NCBI RefSeq assembly: GCF_010894435.1
Contig: NZ_JAAIXZ010000026.1
Span: 92,012 to 156,011, forward strand
Reading direction: 5' to 3'
Source of the DNA: Pyxidicoccus trucidator
GTDB taxonomy: Bacteria; Myxococcota; Myxococcia; Myxococcales; Myxococcaceae
DNA: 64,000 nucleotides
The notes below the pieces were generated by a model, which searched no databases, was not told where the DNA came from, and saw nothing but the letters and a program-made list of their open reading frames with translations. The first letter of the stretch is position 1. Each line of letters opens with the position of its first letter. The position numbers and the translations under genes are program-made. Positions 17,276-26,522 of this stretch are shown piece by piece.

Positions 17276-17450
17276 GCCCTCAGGATGCGGCTCCGCGTAC
17301 CTCCTCGCAAGCCGCCCCTCCCCCTCCACCTGGATGTCCTCGCGCATGTGTCTAGCATGCGCCATACCTCTGACATCCTGAACGAATCAGGAAATCCCAG
17401 AGGTCACATGACCACAGTGCTCCCTCCCCGGAAGGCCGCCCCATGAGAAA

Positions 17451-17479
17451 GCCCCCGGGCTCTCCACGAACCCGGGGGC
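17451..17479 (-). terminator. Intrinsic terminator of the giant-protein operon
   Basis: Perfect 9-base arms GCCCCCGGG (17451-17459) and CCCGGGGGC (17471-17479) with an 11-base loop. Read on the minus strand the hairpin is followed by TTTCTC. It begins 31 bases past the stop of the 17.5 kb gene, where an operon terminator would be expected. Confidence 0.75.
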
Positions 17480-17510
17480 ACCTTGCCACGAGAGAGGGCG
17501 TGTCCCCGCC

Positions 17511-20500
17511 CTAGCCCTTGTTGTCCTTGTCGACGACGTTGTCCACGCCGTCCTTGTCGTCGTCGCCCGGCGGCTCCTTGCCGTCCGGCAGGCCGTCGTT
17601 GTCGCTGTCCACGTCGAGCACGTTCGGCAGGCCGTCCCCGTCCGCGTCGCCCTGGACCTCTTCCTTGTCCGGCAGCCCGTCACCGTCCTGGTCGCCCTTC
17701 GTGTCGAGCGGAACCTCGAACACCTCCGTGTTCGTCCGTCCCGAGCCGCTGCACTTGCCGTCACCCGGGTAGATGGCCGTGGCAGACCACTTGCCGCCCG
17801 CCACGGTGAGCCGGTAGTCCTCGAAGGTGCCGCCGGTGGTCGTCGTCACCGTCTGGTAGACGGGGTTGCCTGCGCCATCCGTGTAGCGCAGGAGGAACTT
17901 CTGGCCCGGCCGCTCGGGCTTCGTGTAGCCCTTCACGCGGATGAGGCCACAGCTCTCGGGCGGCTTCTTCGGGTCGTAGAAGTAGACCCTGCTCTTCTTG
18001 TCCGGCTCCAGGTGATACGCGGGGAACTCCTTGCAGCTCACCTTCTGCACTTCCGTCGACTCGATGACCACCGTGGTGCGGCGCATGAGCGGCGTGCGCA
18101 CGGTGGCGCCACCCAGCCGCACCAGCGTGTCCCCGCGCGGCACCCACGCGGTGACGTGGGCGTCGTGCTTGACGCAGTCCTTGTCCTTCTCGTCGGGCTG
18201 GAACTTGAGGTGCCCCTCCAACAGCTCGCCCGGCTTCACCATGGCCTTCCTCGGCCCGAAGTCCTGCTTCCAGTGCGCGGGCAGGCCCTCATAGCGGAAG
18301 TACACGAGCTGCGGCTTCTCCCCCGCGTTCTTGAACTGGAAGCCGAAGTCCACCTCGTCATACGGACTGGCGTGGCTGGACGGCTTCACCCAGAGGTTCT
18401 GCTGGGCGTCGTTGTCGCTGGCGTTGGTGTCGTAGGTCATCCTGCGCAGCTGCACCTTCACGCAGTTGTGCGGGTCATCCACGCCCACGGGCTTCCACAC
18501 CACGTAGATGTCCCGGAACTCGCCCGAGGGAATCACGGGGATGATGACGCTCTTGTACAGGTCGAACGAGCCCACGCCATCCACGGTGTGGTACGGCGCG
18601 GAGAGCAGGAAGCGGACCTCGGTGTCGTACGCATCCGCCGGGCCGTCGTTGTAGACGCGGGCGTAGATGCGGTTGTCCTGGTCCGCGATGGGCCGCTCGT
18701 CCACCTGCGTCGTGTTGTAGCCGCCCCCGTCCTCCTGGTTGTCCACCCAGATGTCCGGGCTCGTCCAGGGCGGGTTGCCCACGCGGATGCGCACGTTGTA
18801 GTCCACGGGCGGCGTGTAATCGACGGTGACGTCATAGCCGCCGTTGGAGGGGCGCTCGGCGGCCACGCGCACGCTGATGCCCGTGCCCGGAGGCGCGTCC
18901 GTGCCGCCCACGCCCAGCGCCGCGTCGCCCACCGTCGTGGCCGGAGTCCTGTCACGAATGACCACCGGCACCTGGCCCTGCGGAATCGCCTTGTTGGCGT
19001 AGTACACGAGCACGCCCTTGCCCGGCACCGTCTGGTCCCGGTTCGCCAGCGCCTGCGTGCGCGCCTCCACCCAGTAGAAGTGCGTCTCCTCCTCGAAGGA
19101 AGTCACACCCGGCGTCAGGCCGATGGCGATGGCGCCGTACTGCCCCGCCACCAGCGTGCTCTGGAAGCTGACCGGAATGGCCGGCTGGCCCGTGCGGGGC
19201 GAGGTCCCCGGCGGCCGGGGGATGAAGAAAACCTGCCCGCCGCTGCTCGTCACCCACGAGGCGTACTGCTTGGACCACACCAGCGGGTGCGCTCCCTCGA
19301 AGGGCAGCGCCATGTTGTCCCACCGGTTGGCGGGCTCGGCGACGGGGAACTCCACATTCTCGTGGGCGAACAGGTCCACGAGCCCGAACTGGTGCGAGTA
19401 GCCGTGGGCATACTGCGCCAGGGAGTTGCTCGGCCCCTGGATGGAGACGGAGAGCCAGCGGGTGTTGCCTCCGACGACGTAGGGCCAGTTGCCCGTCGTG
19501 GCCCAGTCCCGCGTGAAGGCCGGGTCGTTCACCACGAGGATGACCCGGTCAATGTCATCCTCGGGGTCCGAGGTGGCGCCGTCCAGCGCGCCGGGCTCGA
19601 GGGCCAGCAGCCCGCCCAGCGCGTCCGTGGCCAGCTCCACCAGCGGCGTCTGCGTGTCCGTGTAGTAGTGGGTGCTGTTGTGGGTCAGCGCCAGGGGGTT
19701 CTTGTACACGGGCACCAGCGTGGCCAGGTTGTAGCTGACCTCGTTGATCCACTGCGTCAGCGCGTCGACGCGCTCGGTGACGGTGGCCTCGTCCGCGCTG
19801 CCGGAGACGTCCGGGAAGTTCACCCGGAGGACCAGCGTGTCCTGGACGCCATCCGGGAACGGGCCCCGGCTCACCTGGGCCGGACGGAGCGCGAGGTTGT
19901 TGTTCTTGCGCACCTCGTCCAGCCCCGTGGCGGGCGTCAGCCGGTCATAGAGGTTGGACACGCGCGCCGTCAGCAGGAAGCGGCCGTCAGCCGCCGTGGC
20001 GTCCTCCGGCGCGGGAGGCCGGAAGATGATGGGGCCCACCACGGTGACGCCGTGGACCGTCGTCACGGCGCCGGGCACGGTGGGCACGGTGGCCAGGTTG
20101 CCGGGCACGTTGACGGTGGCGCTGGAGTAGCTCTCGAAGAAGCCGGCGTCGCTCCAGTTCGTGGGGAAGACGAGCGGCGAGGCCGGGTCCCCCCAGTACA
20201 GCCGCACGGCGGAGTTGGTGGCGGGCGCGCTGTTGCGGTTGCGCACCATCACATAGACGTAGTTGTTGGTGCCGTGGCGCGGCTGCTCGAAGGCGTAGAA
20301 CCCCAGCCCCTGCTGGGCCGCGGTGGCCAGATTCACGTCCGGCCGGTGGCGCACCAGGATGTCCGGGGAGGACAGGGTGAAGCTCGTCCCGGTGGGCTCC
20401 GTGCCGGTGTCTCCCAGGTAGTCGCGCACGTACAAGTCGAACGGCTTCGGCGCGCCCGAGCCCAGGAAGGCCACCAGCCGCGCGGCGTCCGAGTCGATGA

Positions 20501-21422
20501 CGAACACGCGCCCCAGCCCGTCAATCTCCAGCTTCTGCGGCGAGGTGAACAGGGGGGCGATGCCCAGGGTGGAGTCGAAGCTCCCATCCGGGCGGAAGAC
20601 GGTGACGCGGTGGTTCTGCGCGTCGGCCACCCACATCATCCCGTCCGGCGCCACGGCGACGTCGCGCGGGCTGCGGAACTGCGAGGTGCCCGTGCCCATG
20701 GAGCCGAAGCGCAGGGGCGCGCCCACCGCGGGGATTTTGACAATCTGGTTGTTGCCCGTGTCCGCCACGTAGAAGGTGCCATCCGGGCCCACGTCGAACC
20801 CGCTGGCGCCGAACCACGTGGGGTCCGAGTGCGCGACTTCCCAGCTCGTGTCGTTCGGCCCGTCCGCCACGAGGATGCGGCTGTTGCCCGAGTCGAGCAG
20901 GTACACCCGGCCCAGCGGCCCCACGGCGAGGTCCTTCGGCTGGGTGATATTCACACCCGCCACGGTGTTGCGCGTGGCGGAGGCGAAGGCCGCGTCGTAC
21001 GTGTAGCTGGAGGTGGCGGCGTTCCACCGGTACAGCTCCACCTCACCGCCCACGCTGTCCAGCGCGTAGAGGTTGCCCTGCGCGTCGGCGGCCACGCCCT
21101 GGGGCTGGTTGAGGGCCTGCTCCTGGGCGGGGTCCGCCACGAAGCCGACCTCCGACCAGGTGGGGGTGCCTCCCGCGAGGGTGGAGATGTCCGTGTACTT
21201 GATGCGCCGGTGGGCGGTGTCCGCCACCAGCACGCGCCCGTTCAGCTCGTCGACGCCCACGCCGAAGGGAATGAGGAAGTCGCCGGTGACGGGGTTGGGC
21301 GCGCCGGCATCGGCCGCGCCGCCGCCCAGGGAGGTCTGACTCCAGAAGAGGGAGAGACCTGCGAGCAAGGCAAGAGGACGCCGCACCGCCCGGAGGCGGT
21401 GGGTGGGACGGTTGGGGCTCAC
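17511..21422 (-). CDS. Giant secreted protein: NHL beta-propeller, degenerate M6-like peptidase, calcium-binding repeats
   Basis: 1303 residues with a signal peptide (RRPLALLAGLSLFWSQTSLGGGA). Residues about 45-330 hold NHL-type propeller repeats (LAVGPLGRVYLLDSGNSRIL, VAVAPDGMMWVADAQNHRV). The middle resembles M6-type metalloproteases, but the zinc site reads HGYSH near 673-677, without the catalytic Glu of HExxH, so peptidase activity is doubtful. Beta-sandwich regions follow. The C-terminus (about 1245-1303) has thrombospondin-3-like Asp-rich repeats (DQDGDGLPDKEE, DSDNDGLPDGKE) that bind calcium. Last gene of a four-gene operon with a parvulin foldase, 22 bases after the HEAT-like gene. 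Likely extracellular or surface-attached; partner unknown. Confidence 0.75.
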   Translation of the reverse strand: MSPNRPTHRLRAVRRPLALLAGLSLFWSQTSLGGGAADAGAPNPVTGDFLIPFGVGVDELNGRVLVADTAHRRIKYTDISTLAGGTPTWSEVGFVADPAQEQALNQPQGVAADAQGNLYALDSVGGEVELYRWNAATSSYTYDAAFASATRNTVAGVNITQPKDLAVGPLGRVYLLDSGNSRILVADGPNDTSWEVAHSDPTWFGASGFDVGPDGTFYVADTGNNQIVKIPAVGAPLRFGSMGTGTSQFRSPRDVAVAPDGMMWVADAQNHRVTVFRPDGSFDSTLGIAPLFTSPQKLEIDGLGRVFVIDSDAARLVAFLGSGAPKPFDLYVRDYLGDTGTEPTGTSFTLSSPDILVRHRPDVNLATAAQQGLGFYAFEQPRHGTNNYVYVMVRNRNSAPATNSAVRLYWGDPASPLVFPTNWSDAGFFESYSSATVNVPGNLATVPTVPGAVTTVHGVTVVGPIIFRPPAPEDATAADGRFLLTARVSNLYDRLTPATGLDEVRKNNNLALRPAQVSRGPFPDGVQDTLVLRVNFPDVSGSADEATVTERVDALTQWINEVSYNLATLVPVYKNPLALTHNSTHYYTDTQTPLVELATDALGGLLALEPGALDGATSDPEDDIDRVILVVNDPAFTRDWATTGNWPYVVGGNTRWLSVSIQGPSNSLAQYAHGYSHQFGLVDLFAHENVEFPVAEPANRWDNMALPFEGAHPLVWSKQYASWVTSSGGQVFFIPRPPGTSPRTGQPAIPVSFQSTLVAGQYGAIAIGLTPGVTSFEEETHFYWVEARTQALANRDQTVPGKGVLVYYANKAIPQGQVPVVIRDRTPATTVGDAALGVGGTDAPPGTGISVRVAAERPSNGGYDVTVDYTPPVDYNVRIRVGNPPWTSPDIWVDNQEDGGGYNTTQVDERPIADQDNRIYARVYNDGPADAYDTEVRFLLSAPYHTVDGVGSFDLYKSVIIPVIPSGEFRDIYVVWKPVGVDDPHNCVKVQLRRMTYDTNASDNDAQQNLWVKPSSHASPYDEVDFGFQFKNAGEKPQLVYFRYEGLPAHWKQDFGPRKAMVKPGELLEGHLKFQPDEKDKDCVKHDAHVTAWVPRGDTLVRLGGATVRTPLMRRTTVVIESTEVQKVSCKEFPAYHLEPDKKSRVYFYDPKKPPESCGLIRVKGYTKPERPGQKFLLRYTDGAGNPVYQTVTTTTGGTFEDYRLTVAGGKWSATAIYPGDGKCSGSGRTNTEVFEVPLDTKGDQDGDGLPDKEEVQGDADGDGLPNVLDVDSDNDGLPDGKEPPGDDDKDGVDNVVDKDNKG

Positions 21423-21444
21423 GGAAGGGAGTCCTTTCTGGGAA

Positions 21445-22005
21445 TTACTTGTCGAGGAGGAACCGGGCGCGAGCCACGGAGGCCTTGTGCTTCGTGGACT
21501 TGGAATTCTTCGTCACGTAGTCCGTCAGGACGGACTTCCCGTCGGACCAGCGTGACACCTCCATCAGCGCCAACTCGCGGACGGCATCGTCCGTGTCGTC
21601 CAGGAACGTGAGCGTCTCCTGCTTCGCGAGCTCGGGGCCCCGGCGCGAGAAGGTGTTCAGCGACAGCCGCCGCAGCCCGGGGCTGGTGGCCTTGCCGGCC
21701 TCGGCCACATGGCGGCCCAGGCGCGCATCCCACGGCATCTTCTCCGCCGGCTGCGACGTCAGGTAGGCGAGCACGGAGGCACGCACGGCCTCCGCCTCTG
21801 GCTTGCCTTCCACGGACTCCCAGATGTCCGAGAGGGCGGAGGCCCGCGCCTTGGCCGCCACCTCCTTCTCGAAGCGGGCGAAGGCGCTGAGCCGCGCGAG
21901 GCCATCATCGGTGGCGAAGTCGCGGCCGAGCTCCACGGCGCTCGTCTGGGCCAGGGCCACGGTGGAGACGGTGAGTGCCAGGACAGCAAGCAGGCGCCGG
22001 TTCAT
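21445..22005 (-). CDS. Secreted helical-repeat (HEAT-like) protein
   Basis: 186 residues with a signal peptide (MNRRLLAVLALTVSTVALAQ). The rest is helical with HEAT/armadillo-like units, for example LRRLSLNTFSRRGPELAKQE and VRELALMEVSRWSDGKSVLTD. Such repeats usually serve protein binding. The start overlaps the upstream stop as ATGA and is preceded by TGAGG, so it is translationally coupled to the giant zincin gene. A role as adaptor or inhibitor for the two giant proteins is an inference from position only. Confidence 0.65.
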   Translation of the reverse strand: MNRRLLAVLALTVSTVALAQTSAVELGRDFATDDGLARLSAFARFEKEVAAKARASALSDIWESVEGKPEAEAVRASVLAYLTSQPAEKMPWDARLGRHVAEAGKATSPGLRRLSLNTFSRRGPELAKQETLTFLDDTDDAVRELALMEVSRWSDGKSVLTDYVTKNSKSTKHKASVARARFLLDK

Positions 22006-25000
22006 GGGTTCCTCAGGAAGCGCGTGGAGCGCGCACGGGTAATCTGCTGCACGGTGTGGACGGCGGTGTCGTCCCACAGCCGCTTGGTGTTGAGATGGGT
22101 CCGGGGGTTGGTGATGATGGTCCCGCCCCTCATCAGGTTGTAGATGGCGTGGGTGCCGCCGTAGTGCCCGCCACCGGCCCAGCCGGCCGTCGCGCCACTG
22201 GCCTCGCCCGCCGTCAGGGTGGCGTTGGTGAGCATGTGGCCCACCTCGTGCGCGCCCGTGTCGCCGATGGCGGCGGCCCGCCCCGCCGCGACGACGAAGT
22301 TCCTGGCGGGGGAGCCCGCGGGAATCCACCCATCCGGGAAGGACTCGCCGCGGTTGCCGGTGTTCAGGTTGCCCACGAACATGAGGTACACCGTGTTGGT
22401 GTTGGTGGGCCCGGCGGGGTCCACGCCGCGCACCAGGTTGATGAGCGCGAGCTGGTCCGCCGAGGGCGCGAGGCCTCCGTACCCTCCGCCGAAGCTGGCG
22501 ACGTTGTTCAGGTTCACCGGGCTGCCGGCGGGCAGGGTGATGACGTCCGTGGCGGCGGTGTGGACGATTTCCACGCGAATCCCCGCGGCGATGTACTGCT
22601 CCCGGAGAATCTCCGTCACCAGGTCCACGGTGGCCGCGGGGACGGCGGGGATGTTCAGGTTGTTGGGGTCCTGGAAGTTGAAGACGCGGACCGTCATCAC
22701 CCGGCGCTCCTCGGGGGCGCGCTGGAAGAGCGGCGTCCTGAGCAGGGTGGCCGGCGTCGCGGGGTCGACGCCCTGGTACCTCGCCACCACGCGGCCGTCC
22801 GGGTTCTTCGCCTGGCGGACGCGGTGGTTCGCCGTGTTGTAGGCCGCGTTGCCCGGGTGGGCCGTGAGCCCCGAGTTGGTGGGGACGTCCCGGTCAATCT
22901 GGTCCGCCACCACCATCACCGCCTGGGACACGAACACGCCCGTGTTGGGCCCCGTCTCGGTGAGGGTGAGGTTGCGGTTGGTGGCCGGGAAGTCCATGTT
23001 GGTGACGCCGTCCGCCTCGGTGGTGAACCACTCCAGGGGGTACTCCTCCGCCGTGGCGGCGTTGGTGTTCCGCGCCGCGTCCGTCAGTTGGTAGTAGAAG
23101 CGGCGGGAGTCGCGCCCGATGAAGTTCTCCGGGTTGGCGACGGCCGTGAGGCGCGCCTGGTCCGACTCGTTGTAGAGCGTGTTGATGGCGCCGAGGGCGT
23201 CCGCCGCCACGCGGAAGGCGAAGTCCCACAGGCCCACCCGGACGAAGAGCGTGGACGTGTCCGCCGCGGTGACGCGGAAGTCACCGTTGGTGTCCTGCAT
23301 CGTCTCCAGCTTCCACTGGTTGAGCTTCAGCTCCTTGCGCGGCAGCGCGGCGCCGGAGGGCGGCTGGTACTCCACCCGAAGCTGGGGCGAGCCGGGCGTG
23401 AGGGCCTCGACGTAGACCTGCGCGGGGATGGCGTCCGCGGGGATGTTGAACGTCTTCGGCAGCACCAGTTGGCCGGTCTTGTTCGCGGTCGTCCAGACCT
23501 TGAGCTGGGCCGGCGCGTCCGCGGTCAGGGTGAGCTGGCCGTTCACCCGGGGCTGGAAGCGGAGCGTGACGGCCACCAGGTCATTCTCAGTGGCGGGCGC
23601 GGGCGCCTGGGCCGAGTCCACGACACCGTTGGCGTCGTCATCGTCCGAGTTGACCGCGACGGGCAGGCCGGTGGTGGGAATGGCGTGGCCGGGGAGCTCC
23701 AGCGCCAGGTCGTAGAGGTAGAAGGGCACGCGCGGGGACACGCCCAGCGAGCGACCGCTCCGGAAGGCCTCGACCTCCATCTGGTAGCGACCCGGAGCCT
23801 GGGGCGTGGAGCCCACCCGGCCGTTCCAGGAGAAGGCGCCGAGGGCGGCGGCGCTCGGCGTGTTGCCACGCGTCACCACGTTGCCCGACGTGTTGAGGAC
23901 ACGCCATTCCAGGCTGGAGATGGAGAGGGCCCCATCCACGCGGTAGTCGAACGTCACGGAGCCCGTGCCCGCCACCACCTTCGCATGCTCGAGGTGGGGC
24001 GCGGTGCTGGCGAGCTGGAGAGAGACTGTCTCGGTCTGGATGGCCTGGGGTTGGAGGCCGGAGTAGATGGTGGGCGCCAGCACGTAGTCGAGCAGCGTCA
24101 CGCGCACGTCGTAGCGGCCGGTGGGCGGCCGGGTGCCGGCGTTGGTGTACCCGTTCCAGTTGAAGACCAGGGGCAGGCCCTTGGTCATCGGCGAGACGTT
24201 CAGCTCCATCGCGGAGTACACGGGCGTGCTGCTGCCCGAGGGGAAGACCTCCAGCAGCGTGTACATGCCGAAGGCAAACAGCGGGTTGTCATAGAGCGTG
24301 GAGTCGATGTGGTAGTAGATGTCGATGTCCGCGCTGTCGAAGGACTGGACGATGGCGGGCGTGCCGGTGGTGGGCGCGTCCACGCAGAGGCCCGCGGCGC
24401 AGTTGCCGATGGTGACACCCGTCTCCGCGAAGCCCGTCTGCGCGGGCGAGTCGTCATCGGTCACGGTGAGGCGAATCTTCCAGAAGCCCTGGCAGACCGG
24501 CGGGACAGCGGCGCCCGCGGGGTAGAGGGTGAGGACTCTGGCCGAGGGGCCGCTCGGCAGCGACGGCGCGGCGCACCCGACGGGCGGCACCGCGGACCAG
24601 GCGTACTGCGTGATTCCCAGGCCCGCGCCGGGCGTGCCCGTCACCACGTTGTCGAGGTCGAAGCTGATGGAGCCGTCCACCACGATGGCGCCGGGCAGCA
24701 CGCCGGCGAGGTTGACGAGGTACCAGGCGGAGCCGCTGACGATGGCGGTGGGCAGCGTCTGCGGGGGGACCACCGTGACGGTGTGCCGGGTGCGCGCGAC
24801 GTTGGTCTCACCGTCCTGCACCTCCAGCTCGAACTGCCACTGGCCCTGCTGCATGTCACCCCAGTCCAGCGACAGTGTGGAGCCGTTGGCGGGGACGTTG
24901 AACACCTCGTCCACGCGGCCGGTGGTGAAGGCGCCCCACGCGTCCGGGGGGATGTCCACCACGTACCAGGTGTAGCGGACGATGCCCGGGGAGATGCCCT

Positions 25001-26522
25001 GGACGGGGCTGCCGTCCGTCACGTGGCAGCGGTTGGCCTGGGAGGGGCACGGGGAGTCGGGGTCATTGGAGCCACGCCCGTCCAGCACCAGGGGGAACTC
25101 CAGCAGGCGGATGGAGCTCGGCCCGGCGATGTTCGCGGTGGGCACGTCATCCACGACGATGATGCGGTTCTCCTGGACGGACTCGTTCTCGTCATCGGTG
25201 GCGGTGAGGCGGAGTACCCAGGTGCCGGCGGAGTTCGCCGTGGTGGCGCGGGTGACGGAGGCGGCGGTGCCCAGCACGGTGAGGGGCGCCACGCTCGCGG
25301 ACTGGGGCGCCTGGAGGACCTCCCACTTGAAGGTGAGGTTGCCGCCGTCGTCATCGGTGGTGATGGTGGTGGCCGCCTGGAGGGCCTGGCCGACGTCGAT
25401 TTCGGTGGGGCCAGTGAAGGAGATGCGCGGCTTCTTGTTGCGCACGATGACTGTGACCGTCTCGGAGTCGGTGGCGTTCTCGTTGTCCTTCGCCGTGACG
25501 CGGAAGCGCCAGGTGCCCACGTGGATGCCGGTGGTGGGGAGGTTGATGCCCGCCGTGGTGGCGTAGCCCGTCGTGGGCGCGAGGCCCGAGCGGGTGGGGG
25601 CCTCAATCAGGTCCCACGAGAAGGTCAGCGCGCCGCCGTCCACGTCGTTGGTGGGCGCCGCCGTGAGGCTGATGGGCTGGGTGGCGTCAAGCTCCGTGGA
25701 CCCGGTGACGCTGATGTTCGGAGGGACGTTGGGGACGGTGAACGAGTGGGTGAAGGACTTCAGCTCGCCCTCGTTGTCGGCGATGTCCACCGCGAACTGG
25801 TAGTTGCCGATGTCGCGGTCGCTCGTGAAGGTGATGGTGGGGTTGGCGGTGTTGGCGGCCGCCAGCGTGGCAGTGGACATGGGGGGCTTGCTGACGATGC
25901 GCCAGGCATGGGTCAGCGAGCCGCCATCGGCGTCAGCAGCGTTGGAGCGGAGCGTGACGGTGGCGTTCCACGCGGGCGTGGGCGTGTGGTTGAGGCTGGC
26001 GGTGGGCGGCGAGTTGACGACGGTGATGCGGAACGCGACGGGGTTGGTGAAGTTCCTCACCCCCGCGAGGTCACAGACGACGTTGCACGGCGGGAACGAC
26101 GCGCTCACGCAGTAGGCGGGGTCGACGTGGGTGCCGTTGCAGACGATGGTCTTCAGGCCCAGGTCCCGCAGCGAGTTGAAGCGCAGGTTGAAGTGGAACT
26201 CGGGCTGGCCGTTCCCCGTCGAGTCGAAGATGGGGCACGCCGCGGGCGAGGAGATGGGATTGGACGTCGCCACGCCCGGGTCCCCGGAGCCCGGGGCAAT
26301 CTGCACCGAGGGCGCGGGCGAGAAGCCCGTCTGGCTGCAGGTGACGTTGAAGGGCCAGAGGTAGCCGTCTTCGGCGAACTCGAAGTACCCCTCCGTGGTC
26401 TTGACCTGCTGGGGTCCGGCGAAGTCACCGGCCTGACTGGTGAAGGCCGCGAGGAGCAGGGCGAGGCCTGCCATCCATGGGATGCGGTTCAAGGTGGTTC
26501 TCCAGGTGGTGGCGGAGCTCAT
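22002..26522 (-). CDS. Giant secreted Ig/PKD-repeat protein with C-terminal zincin domain
   Basis: 1506 residues with a signal peptide (MAGLALLLAAFTSQAG). Residues about 170-600 contain repeated PKD/Ig-like beta domains recognisable by WRFRVTAKDNENATDSETVTV and similar units. A dockerin-like DTNGDFRVTAADTS occurs near 1080. Near the C-terminus GAHEVGHMLTN (HExxH at about 1425-1429) followed by a Gly/His-rich stretch and NLMRGG looks like an intact zinc metalloprotease site with a Met-turn. Start and stop overlap neighbouring genes by four bases. It is probably a secreted, calcium-stabilised protease, and its natural target is unknown. Confidence 0.75.
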   Translation of the reverse strand: MSSATTWRTTLNRIPWMAGLALLLAAFTSQAGDFAGPQQVKTTEGYFEFAEDGYLWPFNVTCSQTGFSPAPSVQIAPGSGDPGVATSNPISSPAACPIFDSTGNGQPEFHFNLRFNSLRDLGLKTIVCNGTHVDPAYCVSASFPPCNVVCDLAGVRNFTNPVAFRITVVNSPPTASLNHTPTPAWNATVTLRSNAADADGGSLTHAWRIVSKPPMSTATLAAANTANPTITFTSDRDIGNYQFAVDIADNEGELKSFTHSFTVPNVPPNISVTGSTELDATQPISLTAAPTNDVDGGALTFSWDLIEAPTRSGLAPTTGYATTAGINLPTTGIHVGTWRFRVTAKDNENATDSETVTVIVRNKKPRISFTGPTEIDVGQALQAATTITTDDDGGNLTFKWEVLQAPQSASVAPLTVLGTAASVTRATTANSAGTWVLRLTATDDENESVQENRIIVVDDVPTANIAGPSSIRLLEFPLVLDGRGSNDPDSPCPSQANRCHVTDGSPVQGISPGIVRYTWYVVDIPPDAWGAFTTGRVDEVFNVPANGSTLSLDWGDMQQGQWQFELEVQDGETNVARTRHTVTVVPPQTLPTAIVSGSAWYLVNLAGVLPGAIVVDGSISFDLDNVVTGTPGAGLGITQYAWSAVPPVGCAAPSLPSGPSARVLTLYPAGAAVPPVCQGFWKIRLTVTDDDSPAQTGFAETGVTIGNCAAGLCVDAPTTGTPAIVQSFDSADIDIYYHIDSTLYDNPLFAFGMYTLLEVFPSGSSTPVYSAMELNVSPMTKGLPLVFNWNGYTNAGTRPPTGRYDVRVTLLDYVLAPTIYSGLQPQAIQTETVSLQLASTAPHLEHAKVVAGTGSVTFDYRVDGALSISSLEWRVLNTSGNVVTRGNTPSAAALGAFSWNGRVGSTPQAPGRYQMEVEAFRSGRSLGVSPRVPFYLYDLALELPGHAIPTTGLPVAVNSDDDDANGVVDSAQAPAPATENDLVAVTLRFQPRVNGQLTLTADAPAQLKVWTTANKTGQLVLPKTFNIPADAIPAQVYVEALTPGSPQLRVEYQPPSGAALPRKELKLNQWKLETMQDTNGDFRVTAADTSTLFVRVGLWDFAFRVAADALGAINTLYNESDQARLTAVANPENFIGRDSRRFYYQLTDAARNTNAATAEEYPLEWFTTEADGVTNMDFPATNRNLTLTETGPNTGVFVSQAVMVVADQIDRDVPTNSGLTAHPGNAAYNTANHRVRQAKNPDGRVVARYQGVDPATPATLLRTPLFQRAPEERRVMTVRVFNFQDPNNLNIPAVPAATVDLVTEILREQYIAAGIRVEIVHTAATDVITLPAGSPVNLNNVASFGGGYGGLAPSADQLALINLVRGVDPAGPTNTNTVYLMFVGNLNTGNRGESFPDGWIPAGSPARNFVVAAGRAAAIGDTGAHEVGHMLTNATLTAGEASGATAGWAGGGHYGGTHAIYNLMRGGTIITNPRTHLNTKRLWDDTAVHTVQQITRARSTRFLRNP

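Noticed and set aside
18012..21611. 1199-codon open frame antisense to the NHL protein gene
   Set aside because: High third-position GC on the true strand keeps the antisense frame open. Its product is Arg/His/Val-rich without domains, and the minus-strand gene has clear motifs, a signal peptide and a terminator.
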